Assembly: GCA_017590115.1 (NCBI GenBank)
Contig: JAGGNK010013558.1
Location: forward strand, 12,451,752 to 12,515,751
Direction: 5' to 3'
Length of the DNA stretch: 64,000 nucleotides
Origin: Montifringilla adamsi
Lineage: Eukaryota; Chordata; Aves; Passeriformes; Passeridae
Shown: one piece after another, positions 1-13,100 of the stretch
Numbering within the stretch: the stretch's first letter is position 1
How the letters are laid out: every line of letters begins with the position of its first letter
Notes under the pieces: generated by a model
Seen by the model: the letters and a program-made list of their open reading frames with translations, nothing else
Database searches by the model: none
What the model was told of the DNA's origin: nothing
Translations under genes and position numbers: made by a program

Positions 1-3000
1 TTCTAAGTCCCTTCACCTTTTCCTGCTGGGCTCTTCCATCTCCCAGAGACCCAGCAAGCTGGAGGCTGGAGCGTGAGCTATTCAGATCAGAAACAGGGTG
101 CAGATTTAAACAGCACAGGTAGTTTAACTACTGTGACACCTGACCACAGGCTGTGCTGGCGTCAGCGACGGGCAGTTTAAAATTAGGATGCCGGATGTTT
201 TTAAATGATGGCTGTGTTTCAAAAAGGAATTAATTCAGAAGCATCCTCCATTTAGTGTTTATCCTGTATTACTGTGCTATATTATCCTATAATTGGTTGT
301 TAGGTCAGGATTGCAACCTAGCAGGTTCCTCTTCCTTGCCTAATTAGCGTATATTCCTCATTGCTCGGTGCAGGACTTGTTTTTTCCCCCTACACATCTG
401 CTTTTCCTATGAACACCCTCCCAACAACACAAATTTATTCCCTCTCCCTCTGACAGTCCAGCCCTTCATGTGCAGAAGAGCTGCTGTTTGCCCCAGCAGG
501 CTGACCTGAAGCTTCTAACAAAACGAGCTGCTTAGCCTGAGGAGCTTGAGGCAGTGGAAGTGTTTCAAACTTGGCAGCACAGCCAATTCACTGCTCAGAC
601 ACTGTACATTTCCCTCCTGTCTGATCTGCAGCCCTGCAGTGACATGAGTCATTCTCCTTCCCCTTCTCTTAGACCATGGACTTTGCTGGGGCGAGGCAGC
701 ACACGGCCCTGCACAGAGGTGTGCCACGTGAACACCCGGTTCCTCCAGGACAAGTCCCCCCTACAGCACAACCAGGCTGCTCCTCCACACCCCAGCCCAG
801 CACTTGGCTTGTGTAGAGTGTGAGCTCCTCAGAGCACAAGCACTGTCTGTCCTGAGCTGCATGAAGTGTCTGTAAATCCACGGGCCAAGAGCCAAAACAC
901 AGCATCACCCTCGTCACCGTGCAAATCTCTTCTCTCCCCAGCACCCTCAGCTAAGCTCAGCCAGCCTCATCCTGAATCTTGGCCTTGAAAACGTGGCTCG
1001 TTTCTCATCCCAGCCAATTGTCCTGCTCTTGCAAAATCTGGTGTCAAGGCCAGCAGAACCTGGCTCCCCGTGTGAGACCACACGTGAATATGCACAAGGT
1101 CCTAGACAGATCAGCACAAGAGGCACTGTGCACCATCAAACTGGAATAGAAATAGGCACAAACTGGAAGGGTTTGCAGAAGCCCAGAATTAAACCAGACT
1201 GAGATGGCTGGCACAATGCATTAGGGAAGATTAAAAAGGTTGATCTGCATGGCTTGGCTGAACAGCACAATCCACCAGCGATAGCCTGGGCTCAGGGGAT
1301 GATGAGAAACTGCACCCTGCTACAGGGAACTGGCATTAGAGGTAATGAGGCAACACTAGTTTGGACAATGAGAGCTATTTCAGAAATTAGGAATGGGATG
1401 CAGTACTTAGTCTACCTATATCTAGACACAAATTAATAGAGCAAGGGGGCAGCTTGACCTTCCCTTGCTACTTCCAGAGCAAGCCAAGCAATTGCTGGGA
1501 CTATCCTGCCCCAGGCACTACTGCATGTCCCACAGTGTCTTGCAGGGACATTATTTCCCCCAGGTAGGACATAGGGGTCTCTGCATCTTCCTCCTCAGAA
1601 TGGCTTCAGTTTTATGTGGTGAGACACTACAGGATATGTGGATGATTGCATTAAAATTGGCAACACGGGCAACAAGGAGTGCAGATCCCAGAGCACACAG
1701 CACTTCAGCCCTTCCGAGGACCGCACTCCTTCCAACAGACACAGACATGCCTTACCCAAACAGCCCAAACTTTTGCTGGCCCCAGGAGCAGGGGAACCAG
1801 ATCAGATCAGCCTCTGATTTCCTCTGCCTTCACAGCACAAGCAAGTATGCAAAGAAGTAAGATGACATTTGGCTTCTTGCAGAGAACAGCAGATAATTTA
1901 GCGAGATTAAACGACAGCCTCGTCTCCCTTCTCGCGCAGAAAAACCATCTCCGCCCGGCTGGGCAGGACCTGTCTCTGCGGGAATGATGCTGCTCGAGCG
2001 CCTCTCTGTGGATCTGAGCTCCTCTTCCTCCCTTACAGCCTTCTCTAGCCATCAACTGATCTTTTAACTGTCTTTTACTTTTTTAAAATACAGAGCCAAA
2101 TTGCTCCTATTATACCCTGAGCATCTCTGAGTTCACTGAACTTGGCACTGAGCTAGGAGCTGGCCCAGCCAGAACTGACAATTTCATCTTTTGATGGTGA
2201 GATACACATATATGATACTACTCAAGGCCTTTCTATAGCTCCCAGCAGCAGAAGAGCTGAAATTGGAACAGACCTACATCTGCCTAGGGCTCACAGAGTG
2301 ACCAGGAATGAAGCGTGGCTGCCAAGGGCATTGTCTTTGAACGAGCAATCAGGTGCCTGTGCTTGTCTCCAGAACATGCTGTGGAGCTCAGCACAGAGCT
2401 CCATCACTAACACACATGTCAACACACTGATCATGCCAATTTTTCTGTATCCCTCGAAGAAGCAGGAACAAATGGTCCCCTGCTGAAATCATGAGTTAAA
2501 ACAAAGGCTCTTCATCAGCCTCCTGCAGCTGCTTGTTGTTTTCCTTTCTCTGTGGAGCCTGCCAGCTCCTAGTTGTCTTGGCCAAGCACATGATTAGAAT
2601 CTTAGAGCAAATTCTAACTGCAAACAAACAAGTATGTCTTGAGAGAAATACACAAACTGGTGGATGAACAGTACATCTAAATGTTCAGCAGATCCTGTCC
2701 TGCCTCTTCTGTCGCCAGGCAAGCCCTGCTCCTCTTCTGGATGAAAAGCAGATGGAGTAGGATTAATGGCACAGATCCCCAGGCCCTTTATATTTGCACA
2801 AATAGCAAGAACTAGACCCAGTGCTGCTCAAAGGGCCACATATTTGTTGTGCTGGCTTTCTGCAGCATGGGAAGCAATGTAGGAATAGGAATTCCTGCTC
2901 TGAGTAATCCCCAATGCCTGGCTATGGCAGAAGGTCTATTGTTTCTGAAAGTACCATAGAAACAAAATAATTAAGCTCTATGGCCACCAGAGCAAAAACA

Positions 3001-4026
3001 GAAGGAAGGATCAAGGAGTGCTCCTTGTTCACTTCAGTGCTGACCCAGGTGGCTGGGTTTAAACAGGCACTGAGGGTGGCTTGGGCTCACCCACCCAGCT
3101 TTGCACTGAGGCAGATGGCAAGAGCTCACACAGCCCAGTCCCAATATCCGTAACAATCAGATGAGCTGTGAAGCCATAATCTGTGGCAGATGGAAAATGA
3201 CAGCACAAAAGCTTTTACTGCAGGCCTCAGAGCCTTCACAAAGGTAGCAAATAGGAAGGTTTAATTCAAATAGCTTGTCCTTCTCCAGAGTAAAGCCAGG
3301 CATCTGAGTCTGTGAAGCAAATGGAATGCTTCTCCCTTTTCCTACCTCCCCAGCAGATTGGCTGACTTCATTTCCAGGGGATGAGCTGAAACCTATCATA
3401 AAAACTCAGCCCAAATCAAGACAACTTGCTATGAAAAACTGAAATGGGACCTTAGATGGGAGTGTCTACACAGCACAGTCTGTGCTGAATCCCTGGCACT
3501 CTGCATTGGTGCTCCCTGAACCTTTGTGGGAGGCACTAGAGGAGGCACTGGGGGGGAAAAAAAAAGTCCCCTCTGCACACAGACTGGAGTTGTTCCTGGG
3601 AGATTTGTCCGATTCCTTGTGGGTTAGACAGTCATTCCAGAAGCACCATCAGTTGTATGAGACTGAAGGTTTCTCATGGGCCTTCCAGGCTGCAATTCCT
3701 AAGCAGTCTTATCCCAAAACTGCCTGCTTTGAAGTCAAGAGAAACAACTGCAAAACATCCTGTGTCAGGCCTGTCACACCCTGCAGTGTCACTGCTGCTT
3801 AGTACTGCTACGCTTTGAGGGAAGACACCTCCCCAGGCAATTTGCTGCCTCCTTTGAAAGGACAAGGTTTCTGGTTAAGCACAAGGATGCTGATGGCTGT
3901 CCATCTGGGTAGGAACAGAAAATGGTGACCTCCACTGGTGAGCTACAGCAACACAAGGACAGAAAATCAGAGTCTGACAAAATGCCAATCCTATGAAGAG
4001 CAAGAGACTTTTAATAGAGGAAAGGC
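1..4026. other. Intergenic flank downstream of WDR93, no gene seen
   Basis: Open frames here are short (about 130 codons at most), lie on both strands, and have no recognisable protein family, no chain of phase-compatible splice sites and no CpG-rich start. In mammals the neighbour on this side of WDR93 is MESP1/MESP2, but no bHLH motif is visible, so those genes, if present, lie outside the window. I saw no RNA gene or transposon that I could support. Confidence 0.6.
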
Positions 4027-4032
4027 TTTATT
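4027..4032 (-). terminator. WDR93: WDR93 polyadenylation signal
   Basis: A canonical AATAAA on the minus strand lies about 125 bases past the WDR93 stop codon, a normal distance for a short 3' untranslated region. Confidence 0.7.
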
Positions 4033-4155
4033 AAGGTCCACCCTATTATTGTAACATACCGGATTGCTCTGATGCTCCACGTCTCTGGGAGAGAGATAAT
4101 TGCAATAGAAGGTCTACCAAAATGTCAGTGCCTGGCCCTCAGCATGCAAGGCTGG

Positions 4156-7100
4156 CTATTGCTTCTTCTCTCCCTTCACTTTCTCTCTCTCATTGTCCAT
4201 GGCAGCTGCCTGTGCCTGCAGACAATCCCAGTATTCCTGCTTCTCCATTTCCAGCAGTACCTGCTGCCTAAAATGGTGGGGAAAGAGTGGTTAAAACAAA
4301 AACAGTCCCTGACATTCCACCGGTGCTCAGACAACACCCCCAAGGGCCCCTGGGGCTCACTACCAGTTAAGCAGTTCTTCTTCCTGTGTCCAAAAATCTC
4401 AGTGATTCCCTTATGCCAATCAATAGTCGAGTTCACTGCTCCTGACAGCAAGGACCTCTGAATTTCTGTTGTCTCTACATCTCTGCAAACACAGGTCCTA
4501 CTGCAGTTGTATTTGCACTACTCTGGCTTCCGCTCTCAATTCCCAGGGAGTAAGATATCCCTGGAGCTGGTGACTCCCCAGTTTTGTGGTATAAGGCAGA
4601 CAGGAGTCTCCAGCATTTTGAGAAGGAGAGACAGAACTGCTGGCTGGTAACATAGGATGGAACTTTTCTGCACTTAACCAACCAGACAACTCCACAGGGT
4701 TCACCTGGAGACAAGGAATTAGGGAAGGCTACCAGGTAATAAATATGTGCTATAAGGTCGCACCTGCACCCACCTGTTTCGTTTCAAACTGGAAAATTAA
4801 AGCATAGTGAAAAGAAGATACAAAATACTGACACGGATCTAGCTCCAGGTTCCCAGCAGATTTCAAGGCAAAGGACCCCAAAAAGAGATGTCACAGTGCC
4901 ATCTAATGATGGCAGCGGCGCGATGCACCAGGAGAGGCTGCCGGGGACCTGCTCCAACCGAGGAATCTCCAACACAAACCACCTAAACAACACATGGAGC
5001 CGGGAATGCGGGGGTCGAGAGAGGCACAGAGAGATCCCGGCTCTGCCTGGCTGTGGGGTCTAAAGGAGGACGCAAACAGTGAGGATCATACTCCCTGACA
5101 AGCTTGCACAAACTGCGTTGCACAAAAACACATTAGAACTTGCATCCTGACTTACAGCTGAAGCTGTTCTAGGAAGGACAGAAGGGAGAGGAGGAAGGGT
5201 TCTGGGTGGCTGTCAGGAATCCAGCTGCCTGAACACCAGCCTTACTCAGACACAAATCTCTCAGAGCACACAAAACAACCCAGAAGCTCCAGGGTGAGAC
5301 CTTGCATGAACTCAGTGACACCACAGCTGACAACAATGCAGGTGCACTTACCTCTCAGGCAGAAAGCGAAACCTATCTTGTAAAAAAATGTTACATCTCT
5401 CAATCCACTGCAGTTCCTGCACGGGTTTGAGGGACAAATCTGGTTTCTTTGGGAAAGCCTCCTTCAGTGGGTAGGAGTTGAAGTCAAAAAGGAAGATGGT
5501 GCTGTGAGTGGCTTTGCTCTGGACCAATTCATCTGCCTGCTGGTGCTCATCTCCTAGACAGAGACAAGAACAGTGAGCTACTGCATCAGGAGTCACCCAA
5601 CAAGAGCAATCAAGGACCAGTGCAAAGCTGAATGCACCCACGATGGTGTACCTATGGCCACCCCAAGGTGTCACCCACCTCGGAGCAGCAAGCAGCAGTT
5701 CACACTATCCACTGTGAACACTGGCTGCCAGGCAGGTGCTACAGCATGAGAAGGTGGAGTGCAGAAGCAGTAAACAGTCTGTGATGTGTCAGTGTTCATC
5801 AGGGACACCGTGCCATCCCAGCAGAAGATCAGGACCTGAAGCAGCAAAATTGACAAGTAGGGGTAAAACAAGTGAAAAACATTTTCTGTAAAGGACTTGA
5901 GATGACATCCAGGACTTCACATCCCTAACTACGATGCTGTTTTCTTTGCCTGCCCCATAGTCACAGGGTGACAGAGATGAAGAACAGCACTTGCAGAGAA
6001 CTTGAACTGAAACTGCTGGAGGTTTAGACTGGAAAAGGGCAACAGGGCACAGCTAGAAATGAGCTAGATCCAGCCTTCTGCATGGCTGCTATGGTGAGTG
6101 GCTTTTAGTCCTTTTCTCCCCATGCCTGCAAACCTTCTGAGGCCACTTGCAAGGCTGTGTTTGTACCTTCCTCCCCAGGAGGCCCTCTCATATTTGACCC
6201 TGATGCCTGAGGCTTCATGGCTGAACCCTCCCACCTTCACCTGTCCCTGTGCACCCCAGTGGCCAGTTAGAGGACACAAGTGCAAGGGGATACTGAGTAA
6301 GATCATGGAAGAGAAATCCTATGATCATTACCAGCTACACACAGACCTGTAACTGGTGCAGGAAATCTTCACACCAAAAATATTTGAAGGCTGGAAAGGA
6401 TGTGAGGATGTGAAGATCTGATTGCCCTGCTCATTATCTCTAGGCACCCAGTTACTGTCCTTGCTGGAAACAAGATCCCAGCACAGCTGGACATGAGTTC
6501 CCACCCAGCTGTTAATACTCACTGCACTGGGAAAGGCCAGGACAGGCATCACTGCACTGACAATAAGATTTGGATTTTCAGGCCTGTGAAAGAGACACAG
6601 GTTTATGCTGCTGTTGCATGTACCTGGCACATACTGAGAGGCTGTGATAATGCCAGTGGCAATTTGTGGCACACTGACTGCAAATAGTCCCAGCCAGGCT
6701 CTTTCCTTATAGAGACAAAGCCTGTCTCCTCCCAGGCAGGAACCCCCGAGGCCCATCCCTGTGCAAACCTGCCTGGGAACTACACTGGAGATACAAATCC
6801 CTGCCTGCCATGGAGGCATGAACCCAGAGTCTTCAGAGCAGGGGGATAAGTGACCACAAAAATGATAGAAAGATGGCAATAAATGCTTATTCTGACTTCT
6901 AGGGGGATGGTATTCTGTTAGGGCAGAGAAGGGAAGAAAAAATTCCCCTGGGTATCCAGCAGAGACACAAATAGTTCAGCACCAGCCCTGGAGCTGTGCT
7001 AGAGGTATTTGTGTTCTGGTGCACAGAAGAACCCAGAAACACCCCTAATTCTGACAAACCATTGAATTTTAGCACTACCAAAACCACACTTGCTGCTGAC

Positions 7101-10100
7101 AGCAGCATGGCAGAGCCATCCTGCTAAAAACAGCAGGAAGTTCTCTACTCCACAGAAATCTGGGTTTCCCTGTCAGACTGGACCATTAAAACCATGGCTT
7201 CTTTGGCTGGAGTCCACCTCACCTGTCTGCCAGGAGTGTGATGCTGGATTTCCCAGCCTTGGGTGCTTTCACCAAATAGAAAGAGCTGTCTGTACACAGC
7301 ACTAGAAGCTGTATGATGGGACAGACAGGATCTGCACCACAATAGACAGGATCTGCACCACATGTCTCATCACTGGCAGCTGCAGAACCATACAGAAAGT
7401 GGATACTACGGATGAAACGTTCCTCTAGAATGGCAGTCACACACAGTGGGTATCCTGAGGAAGGAAGGAAGGAAGGAAGGAAAAAGGAACTGGTCATTTA
7501 TCCAAGCAAAGCTTAGTTTGGAGTGTGGCCCACTCAGAGGGAGAACAAGCAGATGGCAGAAGGAGATTCTTCTGCGAGGAGAGTTCCTCCATCATGGCAG
7601 GATGACACTAGCACTGATGGCAGCCTGAACTGTGGTGCCACAACAGTCTCAAAAGTGACCTTAGAGTGCAGTGGCAAAGCAGTGACTGTGACTGTCTCAA
7701 GCCTTGGAGCAAGACTGATCAGTCCTTGCTGCAGCAAGTCCAGCCCCTGCATTGCCCTGCAGGGGCCAGGGCAGTCATGCTGTGCTGGCAGCTTCTGGCC
7801 AAGCATCCAACAGATGACTGAATCCAAAGTATTTTCAGATTTCCTTGTAAACTCACCACCAGCCCTTTATTCACACTAAGTCTGAGCCTCAAACTCCTAG
7901 GCAAAGGTGCAATTTATGCATAGTGATCCAAATACAGAGTCCCAAAGGGCAAGCTCACCTAGGTGCTTATCCCAAATAGTTATTGTTGCATCTTCACCTG
8001 CCAGTGCCAGGTACCTGGAGCAGGAACTGACAGCTGAGCATGCAATTGGAGATGCACACGGCCACACAACATCAGGTTTCAGATCAGAACCTAAACAGAA
8101 TGGCATGAAGAGAGACAATTGTAAGAAGGTGCAGAACATTCTCTCACATAGTACTGGCATCCATTTTCCTCATCAAATATGCACCATTCTGCTGCCTCCT
8201 GCCAGAGTGGCTTCACTAAAAACACTGCCAGTCTGTGCAGCACAGAGCCCCACAATCCAAATGCCAGCCTAACCCACAAGATATGAGTCAGCTTCCCTGC
8301 CAATTCCTCTTTTCCCTGAATCATGAAGACCTGGCAGAGTGAGAGCCCCTGGCCACAGAACACTCCCACTCCCCACAGAGTGCTCTGCTAGAGAAAGCAA
8401 AACTTTCTTACCTGCTTTGTCCTTGAGTGAATGGTTGAGTAAGTACAAGCAGAAATTGTGGTTTCCGTCCCAATGCACACCGATGCCAACTGGAATATCT
8501 GGTACAGAGATGGGGATGGCAAAAAGAGAAGAAGACTGGAGACAAAGAAAGGAACAATTTGGGACACCAAAACACCATTAGAAAGCTCTCATTAGAGCTT
8601 TCATGGTACTCCTGATAGAAATTCTGCTCACACAGAAACTAAACCAGAACAACCTCTCCCTTTGTTGCTTTTGGGTTTTTTTTTTTTTAAATCTTTACGA
8701 TATGCCTCCTTTTTTCATTTTTTGGGGGATTGTTTTGATTGAGGTTTTTTTCAGGGGGGGAGATTGTGTAGTTTTTTTTTTAATATGAAGATAAGTGGTT
8801 TTTTGGTTTTTTTTTTTTACTCCATGCCAGTAACTGACTTATAAGTCTTAGGGCTGACAGGGTTTTTTTAATGTCCTTGGAGATGGAACTTAGAGTGGAT
8901 GCCAGCCAGACCCACTGAGCTCTCACTGGAGCTCAATGTCATGCAATGACTGTGCTTCACAGATTAACATCTTTTTGTCCATTTGGATTACCTGGCTGTT
9001 CTTTCATTTCTGGTCCCATCAGGATCTGGCTAGGAAGGAGGAAATGAAAGGTAGCATATCTGGAAAAAAAAGGAAGAAATGTATGTAAAAGAAAGGCTTT
9101 GATAAGTAAGCAGCACTATGACAAGACCTGGAATGGCTCCAGCCCCCTGCCCTGAAGCCTTGGGATGAAGGAAGCAAAGCAAAGACAGAGGCTTCCATCT
9201 ACACAGCTCAGTGCCCTGTGTGGATGACTCATGGACTGAATCCTGGCTGGTGCTGCCACTCACCTGGGGATCTCCTCCTTGGTCACACCCTCAGCCTCCA
9301 GGTACTCCTGGTAAGTGCTAGAGAAGATTGCTTCCTGCAGCTCCCACTGGGAGTCCTTGATTAGGTGGTTGTACCCCAAGCCAAGCATGCTGCCATCATC
9401 CACTTCCTTCAAGGCATCCAAAGGACTTTTAAAACTAGTGCCTGGATTGGGAACACGAAGGGAAAAGGCAGTCCTGGAGAAGCAGAACCCATGAAGCAAA
9501 CACCATGGAGGCATTTGGGGGTGGCATGGTCTTGAGGCAGAAAACACTTTATCTGGTGTGGGACTTTCCATATCACAAGATCATTTTCCAGTATTTGAAT
9601 GCAGGGATTAGGGCAAGACTTCTGAGCACCCCACACACCTTGCCTTTCTGTGGCATTTTCCAACATAAAGTCTGTCCCCTCCTCATCCTTGGCATTTCTC
9701 TATAATTCCAGGACTCAGGAGTGCTGCTAGATCTAGGAAGCAGCCTCCTCCCTCCCCAGTGACACCCACTCTGAGATGCTCTAAAGCACTTTGTGCTGGC
9801 AAAGGTGACATGTGAGATGGTCTGGGAGGAAGCAACTCCCACATGTAACTAGACAGACAGGTCAGGAAAGGACCAGGGATCACGTTACTGAGACTTTCTG
9901 ACCTGTTCTGTATTTATAGGGGCCATGCTGCCTTTGCCACCTGAACCAGGCTGCAGGCTGCACATCCAGACTCAGTCCTGACCTGTAATGGGTTTGGGTG
10001 GCCTCACTGTCAGCAGCAGCTCTGGGGGATCCAGCTTTACATCAGCCTGGACTGCAGACACAGGAAGCTCCTGCAACAGAAAAGTGCCCACCTGAGAATT

Positions 10101-13100
10101 GTGGTGTGTGCTACACTGATGAGTTTTCACCTGTTCATGGGAATCAAGTGCTTCCTAAAGAATTTAGGAAAAACTCCTTTGTGTATGCAAAAGATGGCTG
10201 GCACTATCTGGGAGATACTCGGTTTGGGCTCGTTCTTCAGGCCAAAACACAGGAGCTTGAGGGCATCACTACTTTCTCAACTACATTATAAGGGTGTCCT
10301 GCCCAGACTCCTGTCTTTGTGCCATCTCTCAATTATTCTTGTTGCAGCACAGGCCTGTGTGAGTCACAGCAATGCTCAGAAAATAAAGGGGGGGGGGGGA
10401 ACAAAAAAGAAGCGAGACTAAAGATTGAAGAATGTCTCCTGACAGCAAGAACCAGATTTTACTTCACAGAGCCCAGAACTGGAGGAGGTCTCATATATGC
10501 TTGGCTGGGAACAGGAAATTGTAACAGGGGGCCAACACCAGTGTGTGCCCACCACCACCACCCCACACACATTGACATTGGGCTGAAGAGAAAAGGTCTG
10601 GCTTAATAATCAGCCAGTCTGAGAAGGAAGGGGCAGACATTTGGATAGTTTGCACAGAATCAGCAAAGGTAGAATGCTTAAGTGTTTGGTTTTGGCTTTG
10701 CTAAGTTAAGCAGGGTGTTTGCCCTGAGGACAAGGCTGAGAGCAGTGCCCTCTTAAATGTCCACCAAAGTCTTTGCTGAAGGAAGAGGAAAGAGTTGGGA
10801 GGGTGCTATGACAGAGGGTTGGTTCAAGGTGCTGGGAAGGAGGCGTCTGTGTGCTGAGAGGTGAAATCCCACAGGGTGAAAGTGATAAAGGGGAGGGTTA
10901 AGCAATGAGTCAGCACTTAAAATTCCCCATGGCAGCTTAGGACAGTCCCTGAGGCCAGAGACCATCTCTGCAGAGCTGTCTCCATGCAGCTCCACGGTCC
11001 TCAGAGCTGACCGTGGTTAGTGCACACAGGCAGAGACTCTGCCCTGCTCAGGTGGGTGAGGCTGTGACCCCACCAGGCTCTCCTTGTATGTAATCTAAAA
11101 CACAAACCCTGCTGCAGGGCCAGACTCCCAAACAGAGGCATCCTGCCTGATTCCCACTCCTCCTTCCCCCAGTAACACACGGGAGAAGCCCTGTGGGAAT
11201 ACCCTTACACATACCCTCAGATGGAGCAATACTGCTGAGAAAGGAGCTGCCAGTTTCAGGGAGGGGCAGCAAGAACACAAACCCTGGGACCAGGAGAATC
11301 TCTTCAGAAAGCCTGTCTTGGGAGGGTAAACATGTCCCAATAGCACAAAGGCCTTATGAAATGTGGGATGGGCAGCTGCAGCAGCTGCAGACACACACAG
11401 CACCCCCTTGGGCCAACAGGAGGGTTCAGGCTGTGCCTTGCTGTCACTGTCTGCAGCAGCAAGCCTTGGGGGAAGAGCTGTGGGCAAAAAGGCCTAAGAA
11501 AAAACAGCACAGAGGGAGATGGAATTGTTTTGTACCACAGATGAGCAGCTTGACCTCCTGTCACTGCAAGCCAGCTCTTCTGCAGCTCCTGCGTTCTTTT
11601 CCATCTCTTCCAGCCAGGAATCCTTAGGCAATTGGTAGACCTCCAGCCAAGCTTTTGTGCTGTCTGCGTTGGGAAACCATGTTAAGCAATTGGAAATGAG
11701 GAGGAAAGGTCTTTCAGGCAAGCAGCTTCTGTTATCTTTTATCCTTTATAAATATATGTGTATTTTTTGAAATATAAAATCTCTGTGAACTCCATGCAGC
11801 CCACCTCTCCTCCCACTTAAGGCTTGACATGCTTGATTGAGACTGACACCTCAGCCTCCAGCTCAGTCCTCAAGGTCCCACATCCATCAAAGAAATTCCA
11901 TGAAGCTACTCAAGTCAATAACCTGATGTGGAGCCTCTGAGTAGCAGAGGAGAAAGTAGAAATTGAGGCATGGTCTCACATTAGTTCTCTGCTACATGAC
12001 TCATTCTCAGCATGTGTCCAGGCAGATCCCACCAAACACAGGTCCAGAAAACCTGCCTGCCATGGATTCAGCTGCCATGAAACAGAAGACCCTTGTAACA
12101 AGGAGTTTCTTGCAGTGTTTTCAGAGGCTCTCTATGCTCTCCAGGCTATACCTGCAGAGAAAATTCTTCAGGTCTACATCTTTCCAGTGTAAAAGTGAGC
12201 CATAGCAAACCAGAGGAAGAACTGAGTTTGGTACTTCTGGAGAGAGGGAAACCTGCTTCCACTGAGCCTCCTGGGAGCTGGGGACTGCACTGACAGCTCC
12301 AGACAGCTCGCTTTTGGGATCAGCCCCAGTGCACACCAAGTGTTTTGGAAGGGACAGGGAGCGGCAGGGGCTGATCTTTAAGCTGGAGGAGAACTGGGAG
12401 GATTAAAACAGGATCCCTGGGTACCCAGACCACTTGCAGCATTCTCAAAACAATGCTGCTGCCTCTCTGTTAGGACACAAGAGTCTCCAAACACAGCGTG
12501 TTCCTGCACTTACCTTGCAGCAGGATTCCTGCATAATCACCTCCTCGGGACAGCACCACCTCCACACAAGGGCTTCGCTGGCTGATGTCCTCCTGCCAAG
12601 GAAAAACAGGCTGATCAAAGCTAGATCACTGATTCAGAGAGCTCCATGCCCTCACACAGCTCTCAACAGGCTGAAGACTGTTGGAAGAACAAAAGTAAAT
12701 ACTGGGCAGCAGTCTTGGAGAGCTACTGCCTATGAATAAATTTCTGAGGGCAACTGGTACTTCTCATGATTGATTACTTCCCAATTAGCTCAGCACTTAC
12801 CACTTCATTCAGGATTTTAATGAGCAGGAAGCTTTCCTTTTGAAAGCAGAAGAGCCAGGCAAGCCCTGAAATAGAAATACAGAAGCAGCAGAAGGAGGGA
12901 GAGAAAAGTGAATGAATGTTAGCCATGCTCCTGGGAGATGGCTGTTACAACATGTGCAGGAGAGTGAGCAGGATTACATTACCTCCTGGGCCCAAGGAAC
13001 AGTATGCCACTGTTTCCAGCACTAAACTTTTGCTGGCTTCCTTATGTGAGCACCAGTAAACCTTTGGTTGTGCACAGAGATGGATAAGCCAGTCTGAAAA

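Noticed and set aside
4475..4714. Minus-strand frame that might be a further WDR93 exon
   Set aside because: It cannot be entered in phase from exon 14 without an immediate stop, while exon 14 joins directly to the final exon at 4267.
12121..12339. Minus-strand frame that might be a WDR93 exon
   Set aside because: Joining exon 4 directly to 11663 keeps phase and matches the family sequence; this frame lies within that intron.
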